This document shows positions 34,853-44,074 of a DNA stretch of 64,000 nucleotides, one piece after another. Under the pieces are notes generated by a model. The model made no database searches, was not told the DNA's origin, and was given only the letters and a program-made list of their open reading frames with translations. Origin of the DNA: Croceibacter atlanticus HTCC2559. Lineage in GTDB: Bacteria; Bacteroidota; Bacteroidia; Flavobacteriales; Flavobacteriaceae. The position numbers and the translations under genes are program-made. Each line of letters opens with the position of its first letter. The stretch's first letter is position 1. The stretch is from NCBI RefSeq assembly GCF_000196315.1, contig NC_014230.1:496001-560000 (forward strand), given 5' to 3'.

Positions 34853-35442
34853 TGAAAACCAACAAGAATATAGGCTTGTATTTTGGGACATTTAACCCTA
34901 TTCATATTGGGCATTTAGCTATTGCTAACCATATGGCAGAGTTTTCAGAATTGGATGAAATATGGTTAGTTGTTACACCTCACAATCCGTTTAAGAAGAA
35001 AAGTACGTTACTAGATAATCATCATAGATTAGAAATGGTGAGACTTGCAACAGAGCATTATCCTAAGCTTAAACCAAGTACTGTTGAGTTTGATTTACCA
35101 CAACCAAATTATACTGTAAATACACTTGCTGTTTTAGAAGAAAAGTATCCAGATTACATGTTTAATTTAATTATGGGTGAGGATAATTTAAAAAGCCTTC
35201 ATAAGTGGAAAAACTATGACGTGATTTTAGAGCGCTATGGTATTTTTGTTTACCCAAGAATTTCTGAAGGTGTTATAGAGCATCAATTTAAAGATCATCC
35301 TAAGATAACTAAAGTTAAAGCTCCTATTATGGAGATATCTTCAACATTCATAAGATCTTCAATTGCAGATAAGAAAAACATACGCCCATTATTACCAGAA
35401 CACGTGTGGTCTTACGCAGATGAGATGAATTTTTATAGATAA
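34852..35442 (+). CDS. nadD: Nicotinate-nucleotide adenylyltransferase
   Basis: The 196-residue enzyme joins nicotinate mononucleotide and ATP in NAD synthesis. It shows the nucleotidyltransferase motif GTFNPIHIGHL (HxGH) at residues 10-20 and the C-terminal ISSTFIRSSI (the ISSTxIR motif). It starts with GTG, overlapping gmk by one base, which indicates translational coupling in yicC-gmk-nadD. A strong terminator follows. Confidence 0.95.
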   Translation: MKTNKNIGLYFGTFNPIHIGHLAIANHMAEFSELDEIWLVVTPHNPFKKKSTLLDNHHRLEMVRLATEHYPKLKPSTVEFDLPQPNYTVNTLAVLEEKYPDYMFNLIMGEDNLKSLHKWKNYDVILERYGIFVYPRISEGVIEHQFKDHPKITKVKAPIMEISSTFIRSSIADKKNIRPLLPEHVWSYADEMNFYR

Positions 35443-35460
35443 CCTACTATTTACAACATA

Positions 35461-35493
35461 AAAAAACCTGTCTTATGACAGGTTTTTTGTTTT
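35461..35493. terminator. Bidirectional terminator between nadD and the LysM gene
   Basis: Perfect 12-base arms AAAAAACCTGTC and GACAGGTTTTTT with loop TTAT. A-rich and T-rich flanks allow action on both convergent genes. Confidence 0.93.
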
Positions 35494-35507
35494 CTATAAA
35501 GATGTAA

Positions 35508-36008
35508 TTAATCTTCTTGTGCAGGAATACGTAATACTTGTCCTGGATAAATTTTATCTGGATCTGTAAGCATTGGTTTATTAGCTTCAAAAATAACTGG
35601 GTATTTCATAGCATTACCATAGTACTTTTTTGCAATCTTACTTAAGCTGTCACCTTTTTCCACAGTATGAAACTGTGCTTCTGGCTCTTTATTTTCAACT
35701 TCCATTTGATCGTCTACTTGAGCAATTCCTGCTGTATTTCCTACTACAAGAACAATTTTTTCTCGCGTTGCTTGGTCTAAAGCCTTACCAGTAATTGTAG
35801 CCGTATCACCTTCAATAGTTACATTAAGGTTTTCTGCCTCTAGGCCTAAGTCACTAACTGTTTCTTCCATAGAGCTTGCAGCCTTCTCATTAGCCTCTTT
35901 AATCTTAGCTGCGTTTTCTGCAGCCGCTTCTGCAGCTTCTTCCTTGTCTGTTTTGCCTATACCAAATACTTTGGCTCCTGCATTTTTAATAAATGAAAAT
36001 AATCCCAT
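35508..36008 (-). CDS. BON-LysM protein (Kbp/YgaU-like)
   Basis: The 166-residue protein has an Ala/Glu-rich helical N-terminus (about residues 20-48), a BON domain (about 50-105, NVTIEGDTATITGKALDQATREKIVLVVGN) and a C-terminal LysM domain (about 113-163, FHTVEKGDSLSKIAKKYYGNAMKYPVIFEAN). This matches Kbp (YgaU) of E. coli, a cytoplasmic K+-binding protein induced by salt. No signal peptide is seen, consistent with that location. Confidence 0.85.
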   Translation of the reverse strand: MGLFSFIKNAGAKVFGIGKTDKEEAAEAAAENAAKIKEANEKAASSMEETVSDLGLEAENLNVTIEGDTATITGKALDQATREKIVLVVGNTAGIAQVDDQMEVENKEPEAQFHTVEKGDSLSKIAKKYYGNAMKYPVIFEANKPMLTDPDKIYPGQVLRIPAQED

Positions 36009-36166
36009 TGTGTTTTCTTTTGTTAATTATTAATAAGTACCCAATTTACAAAAAGCACTCACTAAAGACAAGAGTCTTTTTATAAATCCGACTTAAATTC
36101 TTATCAATGTTTTAAGAGTTATTTAGCAGTAAACTATTAACAAGACTTTGCTTACAATTGCAACTT

Positions 36167-36193
36167 TAAAAGCCTCTTTAAAAGAGGCTTTTA
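36167..36193 (-). terminator. Terminator of the 309-residue lipoprotein gene
   Basis: TAAAAGCCTCTTT pairs with AAAGAGGCTTTTA around a very tight centre, 13 bases past the stop codon on the minus strand; it is followed on that strand by A/T-rich sequence. Confidence 0.75.
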
Positions 36194-36205
36194 ATAATTA
36201 CTTTT

Positions 36206-37135
36206 TTATGTAGATGCTCCATCTTTAGTGAGCACTTTAAATTCTGCTTTGCTAATACGTTTTTTTGAGGTGTTATTTTTAAGTTTATATTCAATATATC
36301 CTCTACCTCTAAAAGTATACGTGCTTTCTGAAGCTGGATGAAATAACATTATTGTATTATCATCTGGTATAGTCATCTCAAAGTACTCATTTCCCATAGG
36401 CTCATAGTCCAAATAAAGCCCTTTAACGTAACCGTTATTAGAGATATCTGTAACTTCGTAGTGACCTTGATAATCCCAAACGACATCATTAGGATGTGTT
36501 CCTTGTGCATCTATTGAGCTTTCAAAATTATCACCTTGACCAAATGGTAAGAATTGTATAAAGTTTTCTTCATCAAAAGCATTTACATAACCATTTGCAC
36601 TAGTTGCAGTTTTTTCCCATAGTTGATATTCTTGTAGGAAATAATGTATATTATTATAAAACACAAGATCATAATCAAAAGTTGAACGTTGATAGCCGTA
36701 AAATACATATCGCGTACCTGATGACAAATCTTTCAATATCATTTTATTTGCCTGTCCTTCTATAACTTGAAACCTATGGTAACCATCTTTATCATGGCTA
36801 ATTTCTAAAACATCCTGAAAAGCATCAAAATACCCTGTTTGTATGCCAAAACCACCGCCTCGAGAACCAATGCCAACTAAATTATTATTAGCATACAAAT
36901 CTCCTTGCTGAAATGACAATGTAAAAGCAATTTCTAAAAAAGGTACTCTAGTTGCACCTGCAGTTTGCTCAACATCTAAATACCATAACTCGTAAGTTTG
37001 TAAATACTGATTTAAAGTTAAGGTAGGTTCTGGGTTATTTACTTCATAGTCTTGATCATCTACAACCTCTACATAACAAGACGTCATCACTAACCCTACA
37101 AAGAATAACATGGTAAAATTTAGTATCGTTTTCAT
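36206..37135 (-). CDS. Lipoprotein of unknown function
   Basis: The 309-residue protein has a lipoprotein signal (VGLVMTSC, Cys at about 20). The body contains two imperfect repeats, each opening with a similar phrase: LNQYLQTYELWYLD near residue 41 and IHYFLQEYQLWEK near 165. Each continues with beta-strands and a YTF(R/Y)G-like end (RYVFYGYQ near 143, STYTFRGRGY near 276), suggesting a duplicated domain. No known family recognised. It stands alone between Kbp and gpsA. Confidence 0.65.
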   Translation of the reverse strand: MKTILNFTMLFFVGLVMTSCYVEVVDDQDYEVNNPEPTLTLNQYLQTYELWYLDVEQTAGATRVPFLEIAFTLSFQQGDLYANNNLVGIGSRGGGFGIQTGYFDAFQDVLEISHDKDGYHRFQVIEGQANKMILKDLSSGTRYVFYGYQRSTFDYDLVFYNNIHYFLQEYQLWEKTATSANGYVNAFDEENFIQFLPFGQGDNFESSIDAQGTHPNDVVWDYQGHYEVTDISNNGYVKGLYLDYEPMGNEYFEMTIPDDNTIMLFHPASESTYTFRGRGYIEYKLKNNTSKKRISKAEFKVLTKDGAST

Positions 37136-37259
37136 AACGTTTAATTTTGGGATTCTATAATTTGGGTTTCAAAGGACGTGCCAAAAACACAAACCATTGT
37201 ATTGCAGCAATATATATCGCTATCATATTTTGTATTTTTGGTGATGAAAAGATTAGACT

Positions 37260-38264
37260 ATGAATGACGAACCAAAATTTGCCGTAATTGGCGGCGGAAG
37301 CTGGGCAACAGCCATTGTAAAGATGCTTTGTGAAAATTTAAATGAGGTGCATTGGTATATGCGTAGCGTTTATGCTATAGAGCATTTAAAGAAAATGCAA
37401 CATAACCCCAATTACTTAAGCTCTGTGGAGTTTAATACTGAGCAGCTAAAGTTAAGTAATGATATTAATGAAGTAATTAATGCGGCAGATAACCTAATCT
37501 TTGCTGTACCAAGTGCTTTTATATATAGTGAATTACAAGAGCTAACAATACCCTTAAAAGACAAGAAGGTATTTAGTGCCATAAAAGGAATTGTACCAGA
37601 AACTGGACTAATTGTAGGCGAACACTTAAATGAAACCTACGAAATCCCTTTTGATAATATAGGTGTAATTACAGGACCTTGTCATGCAGAAGAGGTTGCC
37701 TTAGAGCGTTTATCCTATTTAACAGTAGCTTGTGCTAATGAGGATAACGCAAAATTCTTTGCTAAATATTTAACGTGTGATTACATAAATGTAAAAACAT
37801 CTGAAGATGTTACTGGAACAGAGTATGCTGCCATGCTAAAAAATATTTATGCTATTGCAGCAGGAATAGCTCACGGTTTAGGCTACGGAGATAATTTTCA
37901 GAGTGTCTTAATGAGTAATGCTATTCGCGAAATGAAGCGCTTTATTAAAAAAGTGTACAAAATGAAGCGAAATATTAACGACTCAGCTTATTTGGGAGAT
38001 TTATTAGTAACAGGTTATTCTGTATTTAGTAGAAACAGAATGTTTGGTAATATGATTGGTAAAGGTTACACAGTAAAAAGTGCTCAAATGGAAATGAGTA
38101 TGGTTGCTGAAGGTTATTACGCTGCAAAAAGTGCTTACACTATAAACCAAGACAAAAAGAAGAAAAGAGCTAAAACTCCTATAATAGACGCTGTTTACAG
38201 CATTTTATATGAAAACAAGAATCCTAAAAAGGTATTTGATAAGTTAGCCGAAAAATTAGACTAA
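37260..38264 (+). CDS. gpsA: NAD(P)H-dependent glycerol-3-phosphate dehydrogenase
   Basis: The 334-residue enzyme reduces dihydroxyacetone phosphate to sn-glycerol 3-phosphate for phospholipid synthesis. It has the Rossmann motif IGGGSWATAIVKML at the start, GPCHAEEVA, and the catalytic Lys in AAMLKNIYAIAAGIAHGLGYGDN. The start and length suit the family. A -7 box TATTTTTG lies at 37233-37240. Confidence 0.95.
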   Translation: MNDEPKFAVIGGGSWATAIVKMLCENLNEVHWYMRSVYAIEHLKKMQHNPNYLSSVEFNTEQLKLSNDINEVINAADNLIFAVPSAFIYSELQELTIPLKDKKVFSAIKGIVPETGLIVGEHLNETYEIPFDNIGVITGPCHAEEVALERLSYLTVACANEDNAKFFAKYLTCDYINVKTSEDVTGTEYAAMLKNIYAIAAGIAHGLGYGDNFQSVLMSNAIREMKRFIKKVYKMKRNINDSAYLGDLLVTGYSVFSRNRMFGNMIGKGYTVKSAQMEMSMVAEGYYAAKSAYTINQDKKKKRAKTPIIDAVYSILYENKNPKKVFDKLAEKLD

Positions 38265-38265
38265 C

Positions 38266-38730
38266 CTATTTTTCCTTTGGCTCCCAAGAGTCTATAAGGC
38301 TTATACTTTCTGTTATAAAATACTCCATAAATTTCACCAAGTCTTGAAGTTCGTGATTATAACTTTTGGTATCCTTAGTCCTTGCCTTTAATATATCTTC
38401 TAAAACTCTTACATGATCATTAAGCCCCAAAATGTCTTTTCTAAACATAGTTCTCCAATGATCTAACTTAGAGTAAAAATAGCGCTTCCTCTCACCTAAT
38501 TGTGTTTTGTAGCCAATACGTCCTAATACCAATAAGTTATTTATAGCATTACTCGTAGCACTTTTACTTAATTGTAAGGTCTCTCGTATTTCATCAAACG
38601 TTAAACTTGTTTTGTCGGAAACCGTTAAGAGTGCATTTACTCTAGCAGATGCTGGTGCAAAGCCAGATTGTTCTTGGATAACCCCAAATCTTTCTATTAA
38701 TTCTTCCTGTTCTCTAGTTAGTTTAGACAT
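38266..38730 (-). CDS. GbsR/MarR-type transcriptional regulator
   Basis: The 154-residue protein has a winged helix with SLTFDEIRETLQLSKSATSNAINNLLVLGRIGYKTQLGERKRYF (shown broken in the family as HTH plus wing) and an N-terminal FGVIQEQSGFAPASARV segment typical of GbsR-like regulators, which in Bacillus respond to choline or osmotic stress. No choline genes are nearby; its 3' end abuts gpsA and its upstream side faces the M36 protease gene. The target is unknown. Confidence 0.82.
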   Translation of the reverse strand: MSKLTREQEELIERFGVIQEQSGFAPASARVNALLTVSDKTSLTFDEIRETLQLSKSATSNAINNLLVLGRIGYKTQLGERKRYFYSKLDHWRTMFRKDILGLNDHVRVLEDILKARTKDTKSYNHELQDLVKFMEYFITESISLIDSWEPKEK

Positions 38731-38982
38731 TTTCAGCAGTTTAGTTATTTATAACTCCTAACACAAATATAAATTATTGATTCAATTTTAATAAAAATAG
38801 CATTTCTTTAACATAATATTTGTTGATATTCTGATTTATTTTACACTAATCCCTATAAAGTGTATCTATTCTCGTCCAAATACAACAATGAGTTAATGTT
38901 TTATTATTTTTTTTCAATCTTAGTTTTCACTTCTTTAAGTTCTTTAGTTTTGGAACTATAAATAAAACTTTGAACTGAAATT

Positions 38983-41766
38983 ATGAAAAAAAACTATTCT
39001 ACTCAATTACTTACTTGTCTCTTATGTTTTGTTTTTACTCTAAGTGGTATTGCGCAAGATACTAACTCAATTATATCAACATACATCTCTGCCCATAAGA
39101 AAGACCTTAAATTGTCTGGCGCTATTACTTTTCACACAAATAGTATTGGCAATCTATCTAACAAAAATTACAATGTTGCATACCTACAACAAACCTTTAA
39201 CGGTATAAAAGTTTCTAATGCCAATGCAACTGTTGTTTTAAAAGATAATAAGGTCATTAGTTTTAAGCATACGTTTATAAATAATTTAGAAACCAAATTA
39301 ACCGGTGCCGCAACAGCACCTAGCTTAACACCAAATCAAGCTGGAACTGCCGCACTTAGTGCTTTGGGACTTACAGATCTAAATCATGTACAGCTCTTAG
39401 ATTTTGCTACAAAAGAAGACATCAATGCTCTGCAATTATCTCAAGAAACCCTAACTGCACCATTATTTTATGAGAAAGCAGCCAATGGGAATTACGTGTT
39501 AACTTATGAGATTATCGTCAAGGAGCCTACGCCGCATTGGTGGTTGTCTAAAATTAATGTTACTACTGGTGAATTAGTTTCAAAATACGACCTTAATATA
39601 TCGTGTAACTTTAATGCGCCTGTTGTAACAGATGCAAATCCAGCTCTAAATACTCACACAACTCACAAACACGTTTTAAACACTAATGCTCCATCTGTAC
39701 TATCTAAAAAAAGTACAACACATAGTAATTCTTATACTAATATTCAAAGTGATGGTGCTATTTATAATGCTTTTCCGTTAAGGGTAGAGACACCAATCCA
39801 TGGTGATAGAGAGTTATTAATAAATCCATCTTTAATTGCTACACAACCTGTTGATAGGCCCATACCATCTCCAAGTGGGTGGCACGATTTAGACGGTGTA
39901 CTACAAACCAATACTAACGGTAATAATGTTGCTGCCTATGAAGATTCTGACAACTCAAACTCTGCTTCTTCTGCCGGTTCTTTAGTGGATGGTGGTGCAA
40001 CCTTATTATTCGATTTTCCTTTAGATCTTACTCAAGAACCAGATGTGTATCAAGACGCTACAATTGTTAACCTATTTGTTTGGAATAATTATGTACACGA
40101 TGTGTTTTACGCATATGGTTTTGATGAAGACAACGGAAACTTTCAAGAAGAAGATTATGACCGTTTTACAGGGTTTGACATTCCATTAGTTACAGCGCAC
40201 AATGGTGATGGTGTAGCTGCAGAAGCACAAGATGGTAGCGGCTTAAACAATGCTAATTTTGCTACACCTGCAGATGGTGGTAATCCAAGAATGCAAATGT
40301 TTTTATGGGGCGCATCACCTTTTGGAGAGTTTCTTAATGTATACTTTTCTGGAGATTTTGATGGTTTATACGCATCTACAAGATTTCCTTTTGTAGATAT
40401 TCCTCGTGCAGAAGATCCTGAAGTTAGCGGAAGTTTAGTAGTTATTGAAGATGATGGTGCTGCCTACACTGGTGCTAATGGAGGTACTGCTGGAGCTAGT
40501 CCAGATACAGATGATGGTTGTACTAGTATTGTTAATGCTGCTGCGCTAAATGGAAACATTGCAGTAATTAGAAGAGGTGTCTGCACATTTACTACTAAAA
40601 TTTATAATGCTGAAGATGCTGGAGCAATAGGCGTAATTATAGTTAATAATGTAGAAGGTGAAGGTCCTGCAAATGGCGGTGGAGAAGCTACAGAGCCAAT
40701 TACAATTCCTACTATATCTATCTCTTTTGAAGATGGTGATCCTATGATAAATGCTCTTAACAATGGAGAATCTATTACGGGTCGTATAATTGACAATGGT
40801 CCTTTAGCAGACTTAGTAATGAAGGATGGCGATTTAGATCAAGGTATTATTGCACATGAATATGGGCACGGTATATCTACCCGATTAGTAGGTGGAAGAA
40901 ATAACTCCAACTGTCTTTTAAGCTTGGCATTCGAAGAGCAAATGGGTGAAGGCTGGAGCGATTTCTTTGCGTTGGTAATGACACAAAAATTAACAGATAC
41001 AGCAGAACAACCAAGAGGAATAGGAACATATGTACTAGGTCAAGATGTTTTAGGATCTGGTATAAGACCAGCACGTTATTCTACAGATTTTTCAGTAAAT
41101 GATTACACATATGAAGATTTAGGAAATGCAGAAATTACGGTACCACACGGTATAGGTTTTATATGGTCTACCATTATTTGGGATATGTATTGGGCATTTA
41201 TTGACGAGTATGGGTTTGATGCAGATATGTATTATGGTACTGGCGGAAACAATATGGCATTACAATTAGTAATGGACGGCTTAAAACTACAAACTTGTGG
41301 TAATGTAGGATTTGTTGATGGTCGAGATGCAATACTTATGGCAGATGAGGCTTTGTATGATGGTGCTAATGAATGTTTAATACGTTCAGTTTTTGCTAGA
41401 AGAGGTGTTGGTGCACTTGCATTTCAAGGAACTGCTATAAGTAGAATGGACCAAGTACCAGATTTTACTATTAGTGATCCATTAGGTACAGATTGCGAAG
41501 CCGTATTAGCATCGCAAGATTTAAACAAAACTCTATTTACAGTGTATCCTAATCCTGCATCTCACCAGATACACATTAACTCAAATAAAAATAGTGGCTT
41601 AGCCAATGTTGAAGTTTATGATGTAAACGGTCGTAAGGTAATTAGTAAAAATATTGATCTTGTAAACACAGCTACTTTAAACACAGCTAAATTAGAGACT
41701 GGAATTTACGTGTTACAGATAAACACAGATAACGCTACATATACGCAGAAGGTTATTATACAATAA
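38983..41766 (+). CDS. Secreted M36 (fungalysin-type) metallopeptidase with PA and T9SS sorting domains
   Basis: The 927-residue protein has a signal peptide (to about residue 25, GIAQ), an FTP-type propeptide (about 30-200) and the M36 catalytic domain. A PA insert (about 480-610, RRGVCTFTTKIYNAEDAGAIGVIIVNN) precedes the zinc site HEYGH at residues 625-629, and the third ligand region EEQMGEGWSDFF follows. The final 75 residues are a type A sorting domain (VYPNPASHQIHINS ... ETGIYVLQI) that directs export by the type IX system and removal at the cell surface. It should digest external protein. A hairpin terminator follows. Confidence 0.93.
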   Translation: MKKNYSTQLLTCLLCFVFTLSGIAQDTNSIISTYISAHKKDLKLSGAITFHTNSIGNLSNKNYNVAYLQQTFNGIKVSNANATVVLKDNKVISFKHTFINNLETKLTGAATAPSLTPNQAGTAALSALGLTDLNHVQLLDFATKEDINALQLSQETLTAPLFYEKAANGNYVLTYEIIVKEPTPHWWLSKINVTTGELVSKYDLNISCNFNAPVVTDANPALNTHTTHKHVLNTNAPSVLSKKSTTHSNSYTNIQSDGAIYNAFPLRVETPIHGDRELLINPSLIATQPVDRPIPSPSGWHDLDGVLQTNTNGNNVAAYEDSDNSNSASSAGSLVDGGATLLFDFPLDLTQEPDVYQDATIVNLFVWNNYVHDVFYAYGFDEDNGNFQEEDYDRFTGFDIPLVTAHNGDGVAAEAQDGSGLNNANFATPADGGNPRMQMFLWGASPFGEFLNVYFSGDFDGLYASTRFPFVDIPRAEDPEVSGSLVVIEDDGAAYTGANGGTAGASPDTDDGCTSIVNAAALNGNIAVIRRGVCTFTTKIYNAEDAGAIGVIIVNNVEGEGPANGGGEATEPITIPTISISFEDGDPMINALNNGESITGRIIDNGPLADLVMKDGDLDQGIIAHEYGHGISTRLVGGRNNSNCLLSLAFEEQMGEGWSDFFALVMTQKLTDTAEQPRGIGTYVLGQDVLGSGIRPARYSTDFSVNDYTYEDLGNAEITVPHGIGFIWSTIIWDMYWAFIDEYGFDADMYYGTGGNNMALQLVMDGLKLQTCGNVGFVDGRDAILMADEALYDGANECLIRSVFARRGVGALAFQGTAISRMDQVPDFTISDPLGTDCEAVLASQDLNKTLFTVYPNPASHQIHINSNKNSGLANVEVYDVNGRKVISKNIDLVNTATLNTAKLETGIYVLQINTDNATYTQKVIIQ

Positions 41767-41798
41767 TATATTAAGAGTAGTAATTTGGGGAAGAAATT

Positions 41799-41825
41799 GG
41801 GAGGCTTTTGGCTTCCCTTTTTCGT
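41799..41825 (+). terminator. Terminator after the M36 protease gene
   Basis: GGGAGGC pairs with GCTTCCC (one G-T wobble) around TTTTG, followed by five T residues, CG and more T. Confidence 0.82.
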
Positions 41826-41830
41826 TTTAA

Positions 41831-42226
41831 CTAGTTTCCTAAAATACCTTCAAGCTTCATAACAGGAAGCTTATCAAGATATTTTTCTTTTATAGTATTT
41901 GCCTTGAAAAGAAATGTTTTCTCAAACATCTTATTATCCTTAAAGTAAGTTACTGAAAATTGGTTGTTGAGAGCTAATACCTTGGTTTCTAAAAACTCAA
42001 TCTTAGCATAACTTTTTGCAGGCAACAATTTTACTTGATGGCGAAACTCTGCTGTAATCTTAGTATCATTAAATCCTTTTGAAACAATTAATGCCATTTC
42101 AATAGGTTCTTTACCATCGTTAATGATATAGGCATTCCAATCTTTTGTGTGGTATTCTGGGTGTTCTTCTAGAACAGCTGCAATGTAGATATCTTTAGAT
42201 TCTGGTATCGTTATGTCTTTCTTCAT
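41831..42226 (-). CDS. Conserved hypothetical protein downstream of pheS
   Basis: The 131-residue cytoplasmic protein starts MKKDITIPESKDIYIAAV and reads as one beta-rich domain (WNAYIINDGKEPIEMALIVSKG, TAEFRHQVKLLPAKSYAKIEFLE). I have no function for it. It follows a 55-residue membrane ORF by 12 bases, which itself overlaps pheS, so the three are probably cotranscribed. Confidence 0.7.
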   Translation of the reverse strand: MKKDITIPESKDIYIAAVLEEHPEYHTKDWNAYIINDGKEPIEMALIVSKGFNDTKITAEFRHQVKLLPAKSYAKIEFLETKVLALNNQFSVTYFKDNKMFEKTFLFKANTIKEKYLDKLPVMKLEGILGN

Positions 42227-42238
42227 TACTCCTAATCC

Positions 42239-42406
42239 TTAATCTTCTGATTTTATTTTCCAAGCACCCCACAAAATAAATACAAGTATAGTCATTATAG
42301 CTATTCCCACAATACCTAATATAAGATCTATAAGACCTGAAATAAATGTAAGAATTCCTATTACTATGGCGGCAATTACCAAAAGGGTGATCACTAAATT
42401 TTTCAT
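42239..42406 (-). CDS. Small membrane protein (55 residues) overlapping pheS
   Basis: The frame starts at an ATG that shares one base with the pheS stop (TAATG). It encodes a nearly all-hydrophobic 55-residue protein beginning MKNLVITLLVIAA and ending WKIKSED. Two membrane helices (about 3-21 and 27-47) with a short charged C-terminus are predicted. The overlap arrangement, lack of a better explanation for the 180-base gap, and the coherent topology support a real gene. Function unknown. Confidence 0.6.
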   Translation of the reverse strand: MKNLVITLLVIAAIVIGILTFISGLIDLILGIVGIAIMTILVFILWGAWKIKSED

Positions 42407-43425
42407 TATAAGACGCTTTTAAACTGTTCTAAGAAGCGTACATCATTTTCACTTAGCATTCTAATATCTGGAATTTGATGTAGCAACAATGCTATTCTAT
42501 CTATACCCATACCAAAAGCGAAACCAGAATACTCTTCTGGGTCTATTCCGCTATTTTTTAAAACGTTTGGATCTACCATACCACAACCCATAATTTCTAA
42601 CCAACCTGTACCTTTAGTCATTCGGTAGTCTGTCTCTGTTTCTAATCCCCAATATACATCTACTTCTGCACTTGGTTCTGTAAATGGGAAGTAACTAGGA
42701 CGAAGTCTTATTTTAGACTTCCCAAACATTTCTGTAGTGAAATACTGTAATGTTTGCTTTAAATCTGCAAAGGATACGCCTTTATCTACATACAACCCTT
42801 CTACTTGATGAAAGAAACAATGTGAGCGTGCAGATATAGCTTCGTTTCTATAAACTCTACCAGGTGATATTGTTCGAATAGGCGGTTTGTTATTTTCCAT
42901 GTAACGTACTTGCACACCAGATGTGTGTGTACGTAAAACAACGTCTGGATCTTTTTCTACAAAGAAAGTATCCTGCATATCTCTGGCAGGATGATGTTCT
43001 GTAAAATTTAATGCAGTAAAATTGTGCCAATCGTCTTCTATTTCTGGACCATCAGAAACATTAAAGCCAATGTTTGAAAACACTTCGATAATTCTATTCT
43101 TAACTAAAGAAATAGGATGACGTGCACCAATCTCTATCGGCTCACCAGGTCTGGATAAATCACCGTATTTCCCATTATCATCTACAGTAGACTCTACTGC
43201 ATCTTTTAAAGCGTTTACTCTATCTTGAGCAGCATTTTTCCATTGATTAATAGCTTGGCCAAATTCTTTCTTTTCTTCGTTAGCCACATTTTTGAACTCG
43301 GAGAAATATTGATTTAAAAGACCTTTCTTACCAAGGTATTTAATTCTAAATTCTTCAATTTCTGCTTCAGTTTTAGCTTCAAAAGCTTCAACTTCTTTAA
43401 TATAGGCTTTAATCTTATCTAACAT
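42406..43425 (-). CDS. pheS: Phenylalanine-tRNA ligase alpha subunit
   Basis: The 339-residue class II synthetase subunit charges tRNA-Phe together with PheT. The N-terminal coiled coil (about 1-85) precedes the catalytic core, with GARHPISLVKNRIIEVFSNIGF, FFHQVEGLYVDKG, LRPSYFPFTEPSAEVDVYWG and the motif 3 region GFAFGMGIDRIALLLHQIPDIR. pheT is not adjacent in this window, as usual in Bacteroidota. A -7 box TAAATTTG lies at 43455-43448 on the minus strand, 22 bases before the ATG. Confidence 0.97.
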   Translation of the reverse strand: MLDKIKAYIKEVEAFEAKTEAEIEEFRIKYLGKKGLLNQYFSEFKNVANEEKKEFGQAINQWKNAAQDRVNALKDAVESTVDDNGKYGDLSRPGEPIEIGARHPISLVKNRIIEVFSNIGFNVSDGPEIEDDWHNFTALNFTEHHPARDMQDTFFVEKDPDVVLRTHTSGVQVRYMENNKPPIRTISPGRVYRNEAISARSHCFFHQVEGLYVDKGVSFADLKQTLQYFTTEMFGKSKIRLRPSYFPFTEPSAEVDVYWGLETETDYRMTKGTGWLEIMGCGMVDPNVLKNSGIDPEEYSGFAFGMGIDRIALLLHQIPDIRMLSENDVRFLEQFKSVL

Positions 43426-43480
43426 ATCGTGTATTCAAAAAGGGATGCAAATTTAACCAATTTGGCGATTTTACGTGAGT

Positions 43481-44074
43481 CTATTCAGTATTTAATCTAT
43501 TTAATAACATTGGTTGTACTTCTTCAAACCATTCGTTACTTAAAATACTAAGCACAATGCTATCTCTGCGGCCATTTGGAGCTGTACAATTATTTCGTAA
43601 AACACCTTCGACAGTAGCTCCAATGTTTTTCATTGCTTTTATGCTTCGCGCATTATTATAATCTGCCCTAAATTCCACGCGTTCAAAGTGTAGCGTTTCG
43701 AAAATAAATTTTAGCAACAGATATTTGCAATGGGTATTTAAGCCTGTACCTCTGTAAGCTTTACCATACCACGTATAGCCCAAAGAACAGGTTTTATGAT
43801 AACGATTTATATCATATAACCTTGTAGATCCAGCTATACTATTATCGCGTTTATCTGTAACTATAAAAGGATATGCTTTTTCTTCTTTTTTAGCTTGTAA
43901 TGCCGTTTGTATGTAAGTTTCTAAAGCACTTTCTGAATTTGGTTGCTGTAATGAGTAGGTCCAAGTTTCGGGTTCATTTAAGGAATATTGCAACAAGTGC
44001 TTTGTAGCCTTTTTTGAAAGCGGACTTAATTTTACCCTTACATCTTCTAATATTATTTCAGCATTAAAGTCCAT
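43481..44074 (-). CDS. GNAT acetyltransferase (RimJ/RimL-like)
   Basis: The 197-residue protein is a single GNAT domain of the RimJ/RimL group. It contains IAGSTRLYDINRYHKTCSLGYTWYGKAYRGTGLNTHCKYLLLKF (family core, here across residues 75-125) and FRADYNNARSIKAMKNIGA followed by EGVLRNNC. It transfers an acetyl group from acetyl-CoA to an unknown N-terminus or amine. Overlaps the upstream membrane protein gene by one base. Confidence 0.88.
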   Translation of the reverse strand: MDFNAEIILEDVRVKLSPLSKKATKHLLQYSLNEPETWTYSLQQPNSESALETYIQTALQAKKEEKAYPFIVTDKRDNSIAGSTRLYDINRYHKTCSLGYTWYGKAYRGTGLNTHCKYLLLKFIFETLHFERVEFRADYNNARSIKAMKNIGATVEGVLRNNCTAPNGRRDSIVLSILSNEWFEEVQPMLLNRLNTE

